Assembly (NCBI GenBank): GCA_023653785.1
Contig: JAMKCH010044100.1
Span: forward strand, 1 to 64,000
Direction: 5' to 3'
DNA: 64,000 bases
Source of the DNA: Ophioderma brevispina
Lineage: Eukaryota; Echinodermata; Ophiuroidea; Amphilepidida; Ophiodermatidae
Part shown: positions 44,687 through 55,609 of the stretch, one piece after another
How the letters are laid out: each line of letters opens with the position of its first letter
Position numbering within the stretch: position 1 is the stretch's first letter
Program-made: the position numbers and the translations under genes
The notes under the pieces: model-generated
The model's database searches: none
The model's input: the letters and a program-made list of their open reading frames with translations, nothing else
Told to the model about the DNA's origin: nothing

Positions 44687-45030
44687 AAGACAACGTCTTC
44701 TTCACTGATGAAATCTGTTTTGCTTGGACTTCAATGATGGACGGGTCAGAGTACCCAGACTGCCTTTGAAAAGAGATCTTGCATTAAGGAATGTGACAAA
44801 TATGGTGGTGGGTCAGTGGTGGTTAGGATGGTATTACATTGAAAGAACGGCTAAGGCTCATAACAATATTACTGGTACATTAACATTAAGCTATACATTG
44901 ATGACGTTTTAAAACCTGTAGTTCTTCTGTCTGTTAATAAGGGAAATAAGGACTTCTCTTCCAACAATACAATGCCAGACCACACACAGCACGATAACTA
45001 CCATTTCAACCTTATTAATTGCATCCCTCT
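44687..45030 (+). pseudogene. Tc1-like transposase, central catalytic part, broken
   Basis: Pieces in three frames: DNVFFTDEICF at about 44687 (first catalytic Asp in TDE), LDFNDGRVRVPR at 44727, KYGGGSVVV at about 44799, YIDDVLKPVV at about 44893, and LLFQQYNARPHTAR at about 44954. In Tc1-family enzymes the last block is normally QQDNARPHTA, where the D is the second catalytic residue; here it is Y, so the site is destroyed. The third catalytic residue (E of the PIEH block) is absent: the homology ends about where the 45039-45293 MITE sits. Confidence 0.88.
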
Positions 45031-45038
45031 GTACACAC

Positions 45039-45293
45039 CACTGACCTCTACACATGGCGCACCGTTGAATAGTCGCCGATTGAAACCACAGGAAGTTGCG
45101 TTTTGCCCTTCGCAATATGGCTTCACTTTATTGTCAAAGTTAAAGGAATTTTGTATAACAATAGGTCATATGTGTGGAATATGTGCACCAGCAGGTGTAT
45201 GCATTATTTCCCGCCATATTGCGAAGGGCAAAAAGCAGCTTCCTGTTGTTCAATCGGCGATTCAGACCCGCTATCCATGTATAGAGGTCAGTG
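45039..45293. mobile_element. Long-TIR MITE (Mutator-like?) at the end of the Tc1 remnant
   Basis: About 82-base terminal inverted repeats start CACTGACCTCTA at both ends and include TTTTGCCCTTCGCAATATGG. Flanks GTACACAC (45031-45038) and ATACACAC (45294-45301) make an 8-bp target duplication with one mismatch. Long TIRs and an 8-9-bp TSD suit the Mutator superfamily. No coding content. Confidence 0.85.
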
Positions 45294-45304
45294 ATACACA
45301 CCCA

Positions 45305-45494
45305 ATTATATAGCCAATGCACACCACAAGGTCACTTAGACGCCCTGTGTTATCATTATGAATGGTTGGGCACGGCACAAAAAAATCGATTAATCAAAAC
45401 GATCTGTTTGAATAGCATTGTTTATAAGATTTAGACTAAGGTTTGAATAACCATGGACCAAGAAGATAGGAGGACAAACAACGCGAAACCACCA
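45305..45494. other. Short spacer
   Basis: No clear continuation of the Tc1 transposase and no other feature recognised. Confidence 0.4.
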
Positions 45495-47520
45495 ATTACC
45501 TAATTCAATTACCCATTCACAGAGGTAGCTGAGAAGGTTGTTGGCAAACGCAGACCATGTGGCATGCCGAGCTGGGTAACCGACAATACTATCCATCTGA
45601 AATCAGAGAGGGATGAAGCCAAAAGAAGATACCTGGTTTCCAAGTCTAAGCAGTCCAGAGAACTTTGTAAAAGGCCTAACTCCAGCTTGAATGAGAGTTA
45701 CAAGTCAGATGAGGCAGCCATGCTCTACAAACAAATGGAAGATCTCAAACTGGCTGACTCAAAGGGTGATTATACCACCACATGGAAAATCATCCATAAT
45801 CCCATAATCTATCCGGCAAAGACAAGAAAACCAGTGTCAAGATCAAAAAAAGAGATGGCACCCCACCAACAAGTGAGAAGGACCTACTTGCAGAATGGAA
45901 GGAATATTTCAGTTCCTTGCTTAACAACAGCCACGGTTCACTATTATCTGAACTGCCTCCACCGGCTTCTCAAGATCTGCCCATCGAAACCAATCCACCA
46001 ACACTAGAGGAGACGCTACTAGCCATAAGCCAAATGAAGAACAATAAGGCCGCCGGACTTGACAGTGCAATTACATCTGAAGCACTCCAGAATGGTGGTG
46101 ATGCAATGGCTAAGTTAGTTCATGGCTTTTGTACTGAAGTATACACCACTCTCACTCCACCCAGCCAATGGACCACTAGCGTCATTGTTCCTCTACCAAA
46201 GAAGGGAGACCTTAGTCTGATGACCAACTATCGAGGATATCTCTTCTGTCAATGACTGCCAAGGTTTACAACAAGATCCTTCTAAACAGAATCAGAGATC
46301 ATGTGGACCCCCATCTTAAGAAGCAACCAGGCTGGATTACGTTCTGGAAGAAGTTGTGCCCAGCAGATCCATATCCTCAGAAGAATCATGGAAGGTTTCC
46401 AAGACTACCAGCTTCCTCTTACAGTCACCTTATAGACTTTAAGAAGGCCTTTGATTCCATCAATAGAAATGTTATGTTTGCTGTGATGCGGCATTATGGA
46501 ATACCGGAAGTAGTAGTGAATGCCATAAGTGCGCTATACAGCAACTCTAAAAGTGCAGGAATGGTCGACGGAAACATTTCGGATCCTTTCGAAGTCACCA
46601 CCGGAGTTCTTCAAGGTGATGTTTTAGCTCCATTCCTTTTCATCATATCAGTAGACATTCTACTGAAGAAGGCCACATCAGATTGTGACTCTGGAATTGT
46701 AACACACCCTCGCCGCTCCAGACGATACCCAGCCATAGTATTGAATGACTTGGATTTGCTGATGATATTGCCCTGCTGGAATCCACTCTTCCGAGGACAC
46801 TGACACAGCTGACCAATACTGCAGCGGCAGCAGAAAATATTGGCCTCATAATAAGCATATCCAAGACAGAGTACATGACTGCAAATTGTCATCCTCATCC
46901 AACACTTCAATTCATCAACCATGTGACAGATTTCAAATATCTTGGCTCCAAAATGGCATCTGCTGCAAGCGACCTAAAAAGACGCCAAGCATTAGCATGG
47001 AGTGCCTTCTGGAAGCTTGAACGTCTGTGGAAACGCCCCCAATTATCCATCTCTGCAAAAGTCAAGTTATTCAACACTACCTGTGTGACCATCCTATTCT
47101 ATGGCTGTGAATCCTGGGTGCTATCACAAGACATGGAAAGCAAAATCAACGCATTTGCTACCTCTTGCTATAGGATTATGCTGGACATAAAACGGAAAAA
47201 CCGTGTCTCAAACACCATCTTATATTCAATGACCAACACTGAGCCTGTTATTTATCCACCTTGTAAGACATCGCCAGCTGAGTTTCCTTGGACACATCCT
47301 TCATCTGCCAGAGGAAGAGCCTGCTAGAAGATACGCTCTCAACATACCACCTCATGGCAAAAGGAGACCTGGACGTCCACGCACCTCTTATTAAGCCTAC
47401 ATCCAACGTGTGCTAGGGTACGATAAAGGCATGATACAAGCTGAGCAGATAGCCACACTTCCCAAAGATAGATGTGCATGGAGAAATCTTGTAATCGCCT
47501 GCTCCGCAACCGAAGGATGA
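45495..47520 (+). pseudogene. Non-LTR retrotransposon, linker through C-terminus (broken)
   Basis: 5'-truncated: it begins in the endonuclease-RT linker (FTEVAEKVVGKRRPCGMPSW). Then KNNKAAGLDSAITSEAL near 46035, PLPKKGDLSLMTNYRG near 46193, TAKVYNKILLNRIRDHV near 46255, RT motif A IDFKKAFDSI near 46432, motif B GVLQGDVLAPFLF near 46605, and motif C FADD at 46755-46766, where loss of one T shifts the frame. Next: DFKYLGSKMASAASDLKRR near 46929, KLERLWKR, FYGCESWVLSQDMESK, and a last segment LGHILHLPEEEPARRYALN to KRRPGRPRTSY with a stop at 47393-47395, ending at TGA 47518. At least five frameshifts or stops. The catalytic residues themselves survive. Clade not resolved (RTE- or Tx1-like). Confidence 0.93.
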
Positions 47521-47524
47521 TAAT

Positions 47525-49635
47525 AATTACCCATTCATCTCGTCAAAAGCTAGGCACTCGATGTGTACACATGTGCATAGACCGCGACCGTCTGTGATCT
47601 ATATCTCTTTGCCGCGATCGATGCAATGACCACGGTCTTTACTAAAGAAAAGCTGTCCACAAAACTTTGTAATTCGCCGGATGTTGTGACCCCGGACGGT
47701 AGGAAAGTGCATAGTATCCATGTTTTTTGGCAAGTTGTTGTCACCAAATAGAGGAGAAATTATTTAAGAAAATACCGAAAACCCCATCAAAATCCGTCAT
47801 TCCTTTGTGGAGCTACGACTGTAGAAAATAAGCCTGCATTTTGGGCGATTTTGTGACCCTTAATTGTTAAAAATCTTGTGAAAATAATATGAAAATGTTC
47901 CGATCATTCCCGACTCTTCAGAAACGGTGTTATGAAAGTTCAATTTACCTTGTAACAAAGTATAACTTCTGAAACTGGTAGCCAAGCGGCCCCATCAGTT
48001 GTAATTTTACTTCGAAAACCCACCAAATTGTAATATTTTAACTTCCGGTTATGTTGAATTTGTTTACCGTTGTGGCTGTTTGATAGCCGACACCATGTCG
48101 ACACCATGTCATCTGAAATATGAGTGTGATAAGTCATACTTTATACCTAATTAAATTTATAAATTATAAATTAATTAACCCTCGTCTTCCGAAGAGGGGG
48201 GGGGGTTGTTACCGCTCTCGTCTATTCTTTCGCCCTACTAAAACCCATTTTCCGGTGTCAAATGAATTAATGTAATTGCCAATTGACATTTTATGCTCCG
48301 TTTCATGCCCCCCCCTTCAAAAAAAAACTACCGGGGTATAGGAAAGGTAAAGGGTGATCCCAAAGTGATGGATCGGCAATCACCCCTCCCCCTTTCGGGA
48401 GGGAAATACCAACACGCCTAGTACGACACAGGAGTATCACAGACATTTGATTTTAGTTGCAATAGATAGCAGGTCCTCCTCTTTCCTTTGATACCAAAAT
48501 GAGTACCAACATGCTAACATTATGTCATAATGACGTCATAATGTCTCTACATGATGGAAAATGTTTAAGTGGTATAATATTATTTTTAACCAGTAAATTT
48601 ACAAAATATCAATATTTCTTCCTATTATATGCAGTATTTTCATACTTTATTACCTTGTGACGTCATAGTGACGTCATCATTGGTTTTTTACATGTTTTGA
48701 TACCAATGGAAAGAATAAACTCTAAGCTATAATGTAGGTACCAAATTTATAGGAATTGGATGTTCAATAAAGAAAATTCAAGGGCTGGTACCCCCTTCCG
48801 GTGTGTTGTTACAAAAAAAATTGCTCAGGTAGACAAGGGTTAATAAGCAATATTTTAAATGAAGAAATGGCATTAATTTCAGAACAAAATATTTCCTGAT
48901 CTTTCAATTTCCTCATTGCAATCATGCATTTTAAAATCATGCAATTTGAAGCGGGCTGAACTTTTCCAGTATTAGGCCAGTCAAAATAGAATGAATGCTG
49001 CCTTAACCCAACACTAATTGCAACAGAATCAATTCCAACAGAATTGTATTGAGAATACCTTTAAAAACAACATATCAAAAGTCTACTAAAATTAAAGGAG
49101 TGGAACATATATTTTTAAGGGGGTAAGGTTTATACAGGGGTCAAAATATGAAAAGTATCAAAACGCGTCGAAAAATATGCCAACGTGTTCGTTACATTTC
49201 CAGGATTAAAAAAGGTATAGTTTGCCCTATCTGCATGTTGTAGTTCAATAGTTATGAGTCAAAATAGGTTCAAGGAGTATCCCAATAAATTGGTACATCA
49301 TTTAAATCAATTCGAACAATTCTAATTTTTTACCCCTGTACAAACGTTGCCCCCTTATTTCTACATGTTCCACTAGGTTGATTTTGGTAGACTTTAATAT
49401 ATTATTTTTGGACTATTTCACAGTATATTAAAACCAAAATTGTTTCTGTTGCGATTTGTGTTGGGTAAAATCTTAAAATTATTGGACTATATGCCCCGAA
49501 GAGCGATGGCCAGTTAGCCCTCCAGCTGAGAGGGTGAATATCGCATTACCTTGAGCCGGTAAATGGGATCATGGTGGAATTTAATAACAAAAGGCGGCAA
49601 CGTGATAGGGTCTTGAAACTAGTGTGTTGTGGGTT
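47525..49635. other. No gene; CRE motifs and one dispersed repeat Y copy
   Basis: Contains three TGACGTCA sites (listed separately), a G-run (48195-48207) and a repeat Y core at 49201-49240. Nothing coding recognised. Confidence 0.5.
48531..48676. promoter_or_regulatory. Three perfect CRE-like octamers TGACGTCA
   Basis: At 48531-48538, 48658-48665 and 48669-48676, the last two only 3 bp apart. The octamer is the full CREB/ATF site. Isolated copies also lie at 51815-51822 and 54228-54235. No gene is visible nearby, so the cluster may belong to an unrecognised repeat. Confidence 0.4.
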
Positions 49636-49641
49636 CTCCTA

Positions 49642-49818
49642 CACTGTAAATGAAGTGTTTAGAAAGTATGGACAAAAACATGTTTAACCTATGTTTAAAG
49701 CCTAAACATGTTTAGGATTTTTATATGTTTCTTATGTTTAAACTCTAAACATGTTTAGGATTTAAACATGATCTATACATGTTTTTGTCCATACTTTTTA
49801 AACACATCATTTACAGTG
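49642..49818. mobile_element. TA-flanked MITE with CACTGTAAATGA ends
   Basis: Flanked by TA (49640-49641, 49819-49820). The terminal repeats (about 43 bp) begin CACTGTAAATGA and include GTATGGACAAAAACATGT. The loop contains repeated AAACATGTTTAGGATTT. 177 bp, non-coding, Tc1/mariner-type target site. Confidence 0.85.
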
Positions 49819-49824
49819 TATCTA

Positions 49825-50220
49825 CTAGGTCCATGGAATAACATTGTTTATAAGATTTAAACTACGTATAGAAAGTTTGCTGGTTTGAATCCCTGCGAAA
49901 TCTTTCTTTGATTTAACCATTTTAATATTTTTAGAGTAAGAGAATTAAGAATCAACTATAATGGCGTAATAAAGGTATTCATGAAACCATATTAGGCCCC
50001 TTTTGCTAGCTTAAATGCTCTCCAGTTAAACGTTGATCAAATCTAGTACTACCCGTCGATTGTGTTGGGCTCAAATTTAAATGACTTCAGTCAATGATGC
50101 GGTACATCGAGGTTGGCTGTCTGCATTCCTCGCTGCCGCCATTGAAGCGTGAATGTGTGCAATGGACAGCATTGAGTAAGTTTTAGGCTGACGTTTTGGT
50201 TGACAGCCACATCGTTTGTC
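49825..50220. other. No recognisable feature
   Basis: May contain decayed Tc1 sequence upstream of the fragment at 50223, but I cannot recognise it. Confidence 0.35.
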
Positions 50221-50222
50221 TC

Positions 50223-50362
50223 CTATGACCCAGCCAGGTCACCAGATTTTTCATCCATTGAACATCTTTGCTATAAACTTAGGCGACGTATGCACGATGC
50301 AAATATTTAGCAATTTCCAGGAGCTAAATGAAAGTCTTCAAAGAGTGGTTGAGAATTTCTCA
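50223..50362 (+). pseudogene. Tc1/mariner transposase C-terminal scrap
   Basis: DPARSPDFSSIEHLCYKLRR and RMHDAN match the conserved Tc1-type block W-P-A-(R)-S-P-D-(L)-x-P-I-E-H-(L/V)-W, which carries the third catalytic Glu (retained here). It then meets a stop at about 50310. The rest of the transposase is not visible, and the 3' side merges with the inverted repeat at 50372. Confidence 0.75.
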
Positions 50363-50371
50363 AACCTCTCC

Positions 50372-51190
50372 AGAATAGTTCTGCGGTAGGCCCATATGAC
50401 CTTGCAAAAGAATCTGCACAAAATAATTTGATGGTTTCTGGGCAACATTGCCTTGCTGATTCCAGATCTTGATAATACCCTAATGCTTGAGCATTTTGAG
50501 ATAGGGAAGGGGTAAATTTATAGGAGAAAATGTTGTAAATGTTTGACACAGGGTTAAAAGGTATAGACATATTCCTCTGGTTCTAAGGATTAAAAATACA
50601 TAGTTTTGCTGTATCGACAACCTTTGGTTTTTGCACGACAGGCCAAAACCTGTTCAAGGTCATCATGGTGGTTAACATTTATATTGATCCGATTGAATTC
50701 AAATTATTCGTATGAGAATGTTACAACAGTAAATATACATTTGCTTTATGTTAATGAGCTCAAAGATATCTAACAGAGGCCAGATCCCCCATAGATCCCC
50801 CATAGACCCCGTGGGCCTTAACACTATTTCCCCCCTTAATTATATCCCTAATAGCAAACAAATAACATAACATGTATTTTACATTGCTATCTAGTATAAG
50901 CCTGAAGAATTTGAGCCCATTTTGAAAGGAATCTGTGCATTATAAATCCCCCGGGTGACCTTGAACCATTTTAAGCCTATTGTGTCAAAAGTAATTGTCC
51001 TAGATATAGCAAACTACACTTTTTCAATCCTCTGTTATTCTATCCCCTTCCATATCTCAAAATGCTCAAGGATGCAAAAGTTGCATCGTCAAGATTTGAG
51101 ATTAGTATGTCAATGTTGGCTAGAAACTATCAAAACATTTCGTGCAGAATATTTTGCAAGGTCATAAGCAAGGTCGATGGCTCTACCGCT
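50372..51190. repeat. Inverted pair, arms ~150 bp, spacer ~520 bp
   Basis: 50372-50520 (minus) and about 51038-51190 (plus) are inverted, about 80 percent similar copies. Shared blocks include CCTTCC.TATCTCAAAATGCT, AGAAACTATCAAA and TTTTGCAAGGTCATA. The spacer has a repeat Y core at about 50585-50615. Confidence 0.7.
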
Positions 51191-51224
51191 GGACTAGAAG
51201 CTTCTGCTCAGCATCAAAGCACGA

Positions 51225-53280
51225 ATGCGTGAATGCGTCCAGAAGCGTGACAGGCATACAAGATTATTAAGGTAAGCATTTACTTAAATCTGTGGCATGA
51301 AGGGTTTTATTAGACTTTATCTTAATTCAAATACCCTTTCTTATTCAAATTAAATGGGCTTCTCACTTACCTGTCATATAGAAAATAAAATGGAGAATAT
51401 CCTGTAATGGGACTTCACGATACGAGAATAGAAATCTTTATCTAGATAGTTAATCATAGACTTCAAGGTTCCAAAAGTCTCTTAATCCGACCATTATTTG
51501 TCTGTTGGTAGTATAGATGATGTGACATTTGTTTATGTTTATGGCGCCCCCTGTTGGTGTAAGAGAGAAACTGGCAGGCAAAAGCACCTATACTTTGCAC
51601 GGGGAAATTCTGTTTTTTGCTGTAACCTTTGTTTCGAACTAACTTTCTTATCAAGCATACTAAGCTAATGCTACCAGCTGCATTTTGTGATCAATTTAGA
51701 TCAGGAAAGATTCTGCAAGTAATTTATAACCAGATTTTATGTGGTCTGTCACAGAAACTACTGTAATATTTTGCCTGCCAGAAAACAACAGAGAGCGTCC
51801 TGAATGTCAACAAGTGACGTCATAGGTCACATCATCTATAGTGTAGTGGGTATCAGTAAATATTCTTTACACATTTGTCATGAACTTTGCCATGAACTAT
51901 GAACGGTTTCTGTCTTTTGATCTGGCGTTGGAACCGCCTCATAATGCATAGCTGTACAGACAAACAGAACTATACTCGATTCATCTGATATGTGACACGT
52001 ACCATTCTTGCGGAGGTGAAAAATTCAATGAGGCGCAGGGACTTCTGTTAATCATGTTATTGTGGGGAATGTTAAGGCCTGAAATACACTATAGTCCGTT
52101 TCCATACATGAATTAAATTGTATTTCGTGGCAGCTGAGTGAGTTAAATGACCGGAGTGTCCTCCAAGATAATCCGGTGTGGCGCGTGCATTTGAATTTTT
52201 CATTTTCCCTCTCCTACTTAATTGAATAGGTCCAAAACTCCAGGGGACGAACGTATCAACGCGAATCGAGTATAATATATATTCCCTGCCTCAGTGACTG
52301 TCAGTGGTCCCTTGATCTCTATGCCTTTTGAATACATTTATTACTAGGGTTCTCAGTATTTTTTTGTTCTTTCTTCCCTTTTGTATGGAGTGATATTGTG
52401 AACATGACAGACAGTGGTCTCTTTAATAGAGCAGGAGCAGAATATCATAGGTTCGTTAAGAATTCGTTCATGCCCGCCTACATCTGAGGTTTGACCCCTT
52501 TGGTAGTCAGTATGGACCCTCTATATCATTTCAATAGGGGCCAATTTAAGGTTACACAGAGTCAAACGTTTAAACTACTCCAAACAGTTGACTCTAAACT
52601 GTAATAAAAAGTCAATCTCAATATGTACAGAGTTCAACGTTGTAAGTTGCTCTGATTATATTTTTAATACTTGCAAAAGTTTTGGTTATGTTAAATGTTT
52701 TTTACAGGGATAAAGGTCAAAGAAGGTCAATGTTAATTGAATTATGTTGCCCTATGGTCTATTTTATCACATAACATGCATTGCAGATGTTACGAACTAT
52801 TCCTTATTTGGATACATTAAGTTATAGATGAATTTTTTTTATCATTTTTTACCAAAATTGGATACTTCATATTTTCGACATCTGCTCAATGGAAATGACC
52901 ATTTTTTACAATTTTAGACATTTTTTAACCTAAACAAAAATCCAAAACCAATGGTCTTAGATTGTACAAAATATATATCTTTGACAATCCTTAATGAGCT
53001 AAGCGGACTATAGACAAGATTTCAACATGTTTGGAATTTAATTCAACAAGTTTACAACTGGTACTTAACTTGGCCACTAACTACCAAAGCGTTGTCAAAG
53101 CTTAGATGTAGTGATGGGTATGAACGATGATGTTTCCCGCTCTATAATGTCATGATTGATGTTTAGCCAATTAGAAATGATGGATGGTATCTATTGTGGT
53201 TTTTTTAGATCCAAGATGACCGTCATTTGTTGACTCCCCAGATCCAATCGGTCCTGCCACTTTATGCATCAAACTATAGA
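51225..53280. other. No recognisable gene
   Basis: One CRE octamer (51815-51822) and scattered weak repeat Y sequence (52550-52800). Nothing coding recognised. Confidence 0.45.
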
Positions 53281-53284
53281 CATT

Positions 53285-53460
53285 GTGTGGACACAATTGG
53301 ATCAGCGCTCGCCATGAAGCTAATGTTGTGGGTTCGAGCCCCGCTGTCGCCAATGTTTTGTGCCCATTTGGGACAAGGCACTTTACCTAGCTTGCATCTC
53401 TCACCAGGAGCTATAAATTGGTACCGGCATATGCCGGGAATGCAACCCCCCCCCCCCCCC
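53285..53460 (+). mobile_element. tRNA-derived SINE, second type
   Basis: tRNA-like head with a B-box GGGTTCGAGCCCC (about 53330) and A-box region GGATCAGCGCTCGCC. The body has TTGGGACAAGGCACTTTACC near 53368 and CACCAGGAGCTATAAATTGG near 53403, blocks I associate from memory with widespread marine-invertebrate SINEs. It ends in a run of 15 C (53446-53460). The minus-strand 95-codon frame across it (53274-53561) is its shadow. Confidence 0.7.
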
Positions 53461-53464
53461 ACAG

Positions 53465-54325
53465 CAACAGTATATATTGAGAAAGTCTGCGTCCAAAACG
53501 CCAACAGACAGAAAGATGGGCACTCCGCCTGCGCGCGCACAAAGAGTTGACCAAGATACACCTTAACACGAATCTAAAGTGATACAATATTTGAAGAAGG
53601 ACGTTTTAATGTTTATAATAATAAACCATACACTATAACAACCTTCAATCAAATAATTTGTTGAAACTGAAGATCTATTTTTAAAGTTTCCAAACAGGCA
53701 ATTGATCAACCTAGTGGTTTTCGGTATCGATATTGGTTGCATCATTGCTCAGAGTTCTATGAGTGATGTTGTCAAGTATTTATTAGACGTCAGTTGTAAG
53801 ACTCAGAAATTCTTTGGCCTGCCCATGAATATGATGGTGAGATTATATGATCGCGTTGATTGTTTTTACAGTAATCGTTGGTTTAAAAAATGGAGTGGAT
53901 ATTAATTACGATATACTAACCTTCAGGTCACATTAGTAAAACTCCTTCTATTTTTGATCGTGGTATAAGGAAGAGGTTTTTGAGTGCTTTTTATATGATT
54001 AATCGGCTTAAGAAAGGATTGGATAATATTTACCAGTTACTAACAATCACGGTAACATTAAGTTAAAATCCTTCTAAAATGTTTATGTACACAAAACTTC
54101 GATATTAGCGTTAAAGTAGTTCGACTTTAAATCAGTCATTACCATGGGCATTAATAACTCTAAATGTCTGTAGCGACGGTGTTCAAAAATGTGACAAAAT
54201 TGTTTGTTTTTGAAAAGGTCAAAATATTGACGTCACTTTCAAACCTTTCCTGCGGGAGTGCAAAGGGATGCGAGCCAAATCAAGTCTGCTATTAAAAGGT
54301 ATGGTAATAGGGATCCCTCGTTATT
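53465..54325. other. No recognisable gene
   Basis: One CRE octamer at 54228-54235. A 67-codon frame (53702-53905) has no recognised homology. Confidence 0.45.
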
Positions 54326-54337
54326 GGCGATCAGTTG

Positions 54338-55604
54338 CAGGGCTCGATTTTAGCAACTGGCCCGCTGGCCCGCGGCCAGTGAAATCTCCGTCGGGCCAGT
54401 AGGAATTCAACTGAGCTGGCCGGTCGGGCCCAGTTGAGTTTTCAGAAATGTAGGTGTGGTAGGTTTGTAATAAATCCAGTTTACATCCATGGAATTATCC
54501 TCAAAACTTGCGGCTTAGCATTTTATTTAATATTTTTCATGCCATTTTCGCTTTTCAAAGATCATCAGTCAATAATTCAGTGCTAACTCCCACTACTAAA
54601 ACAGACGGGTGTGTTAGTCCTCTGTCAATCCTAGCGTTTTATGTGCGTATGAGAGAGGGCCAAGGAGGTCCATAGGCTACGTGCATGATGCGAATGGATC
54701 TCACATTACCGACATAATTCATACCAGAGCCACATATTGCATGCTTGCCGCCGCACATTTTACTGCAGAATTTCAGCAGAAATGAGCATATATTAACCAA
54801 TTGCAGTGGAGCAGGCCCTACACGAAACAGGATTATAAAATACGTTCCTAGGAATAAAAAAGATGCAAAAGAGCGAGTATGAAAAGATAACGGACCCAGG
54901 AGAGTTATCTCAGAATTCTCCCAAAGTGACAACTGAAGACTGAGAAAATAAGTGAGTTTGTAGAACATGAGGAGGAATTGGTCCACATTTATTTACACCA
55001 TTATAATTTTGTACTGTGTATGAACTACCAAAATTGTAGGGGAGTGCGAAAAAAAATTGATGTGAAGGAATTGCAAAAAAGGTAGACAAAATAAACACAG
55101 ATACTGAAGCCCCGAGAAGGGGTTGGGGCACTGATCTGAAATGGGCCGGTCCGAGTATGTGCGTCGTTAAAGACTCCAGTTTGCGCTTATTTTGACCCTC
55201 TTTTAAACTCCTCTACTTTGCCACAAAACTCCCAGAATTTAGGCAACTGGGGAAATTTTCCCAGTTATCCATCTCCACAACCTCAAATTTGACCTAAAAT
55301 GCAGTTCCTAAGTCCACATATTGTAAAAAAGGGAGTTCGAAGACCAAATTTATTTAAAAAAATAGTTCTCAGCCCTAATTTTTGGCCTTTGCGCTGCACA
55401 CCCAACCCTAAGGGACTGAGGGGTCAAATATAGCAGATATTTTATTTTTGCAATTCAGGCCAAAGTTTGGCATATAGGACAAGAAAGAAATTCATGACCA
55501 TAGCAGGGAAAGGTTGGGTCAGTGAATTCACTGCAGGGGCAGTAGGTTTCCGACTTAACTGGCCCCCGACGGGCCAGTTACAGAAAAAAAATTAAACCAC
55601 CCTG
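54338..55604. mobile_element. Non-autonomous hAT element
   Basis: The ends CAGGGCTCGATTTTAGCAAC and, from the right, CAGGGTGGTTTAATTTTTTT share the CAGGG start typical of hAT elements and an inner ACTGGCCCG block. Flanks GATCAGTT (54329-54336) and GATCAGTG (55605-55612) make an 8-bp target duplication with one mismatch, allowing a 1-base offset on the left. Subterminal GGCCAGT/ACTGGCC repeats (54355-54440 and 55545-55582) look like transposase-binding clusters. The 115-codon minus frame (54639-54986) does not resemble a hAT transposase. 1,267 bp. Confidence 0.8.
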
Positions 55605-55609
55605 GATCA

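Noticed and set aside
53274..53561. 95-codon minus-strand frame with a glycine run
   Set aside because: It overlaps a tRNA-derived SINE, and the glycine run is a translated C15 tract.
54639..54986. 115-codon minus-strand frame within the hAT element as a transposase
   Set aside because: It lacks any hAT transposase motif and is hydrophobic low-complexity sequence.
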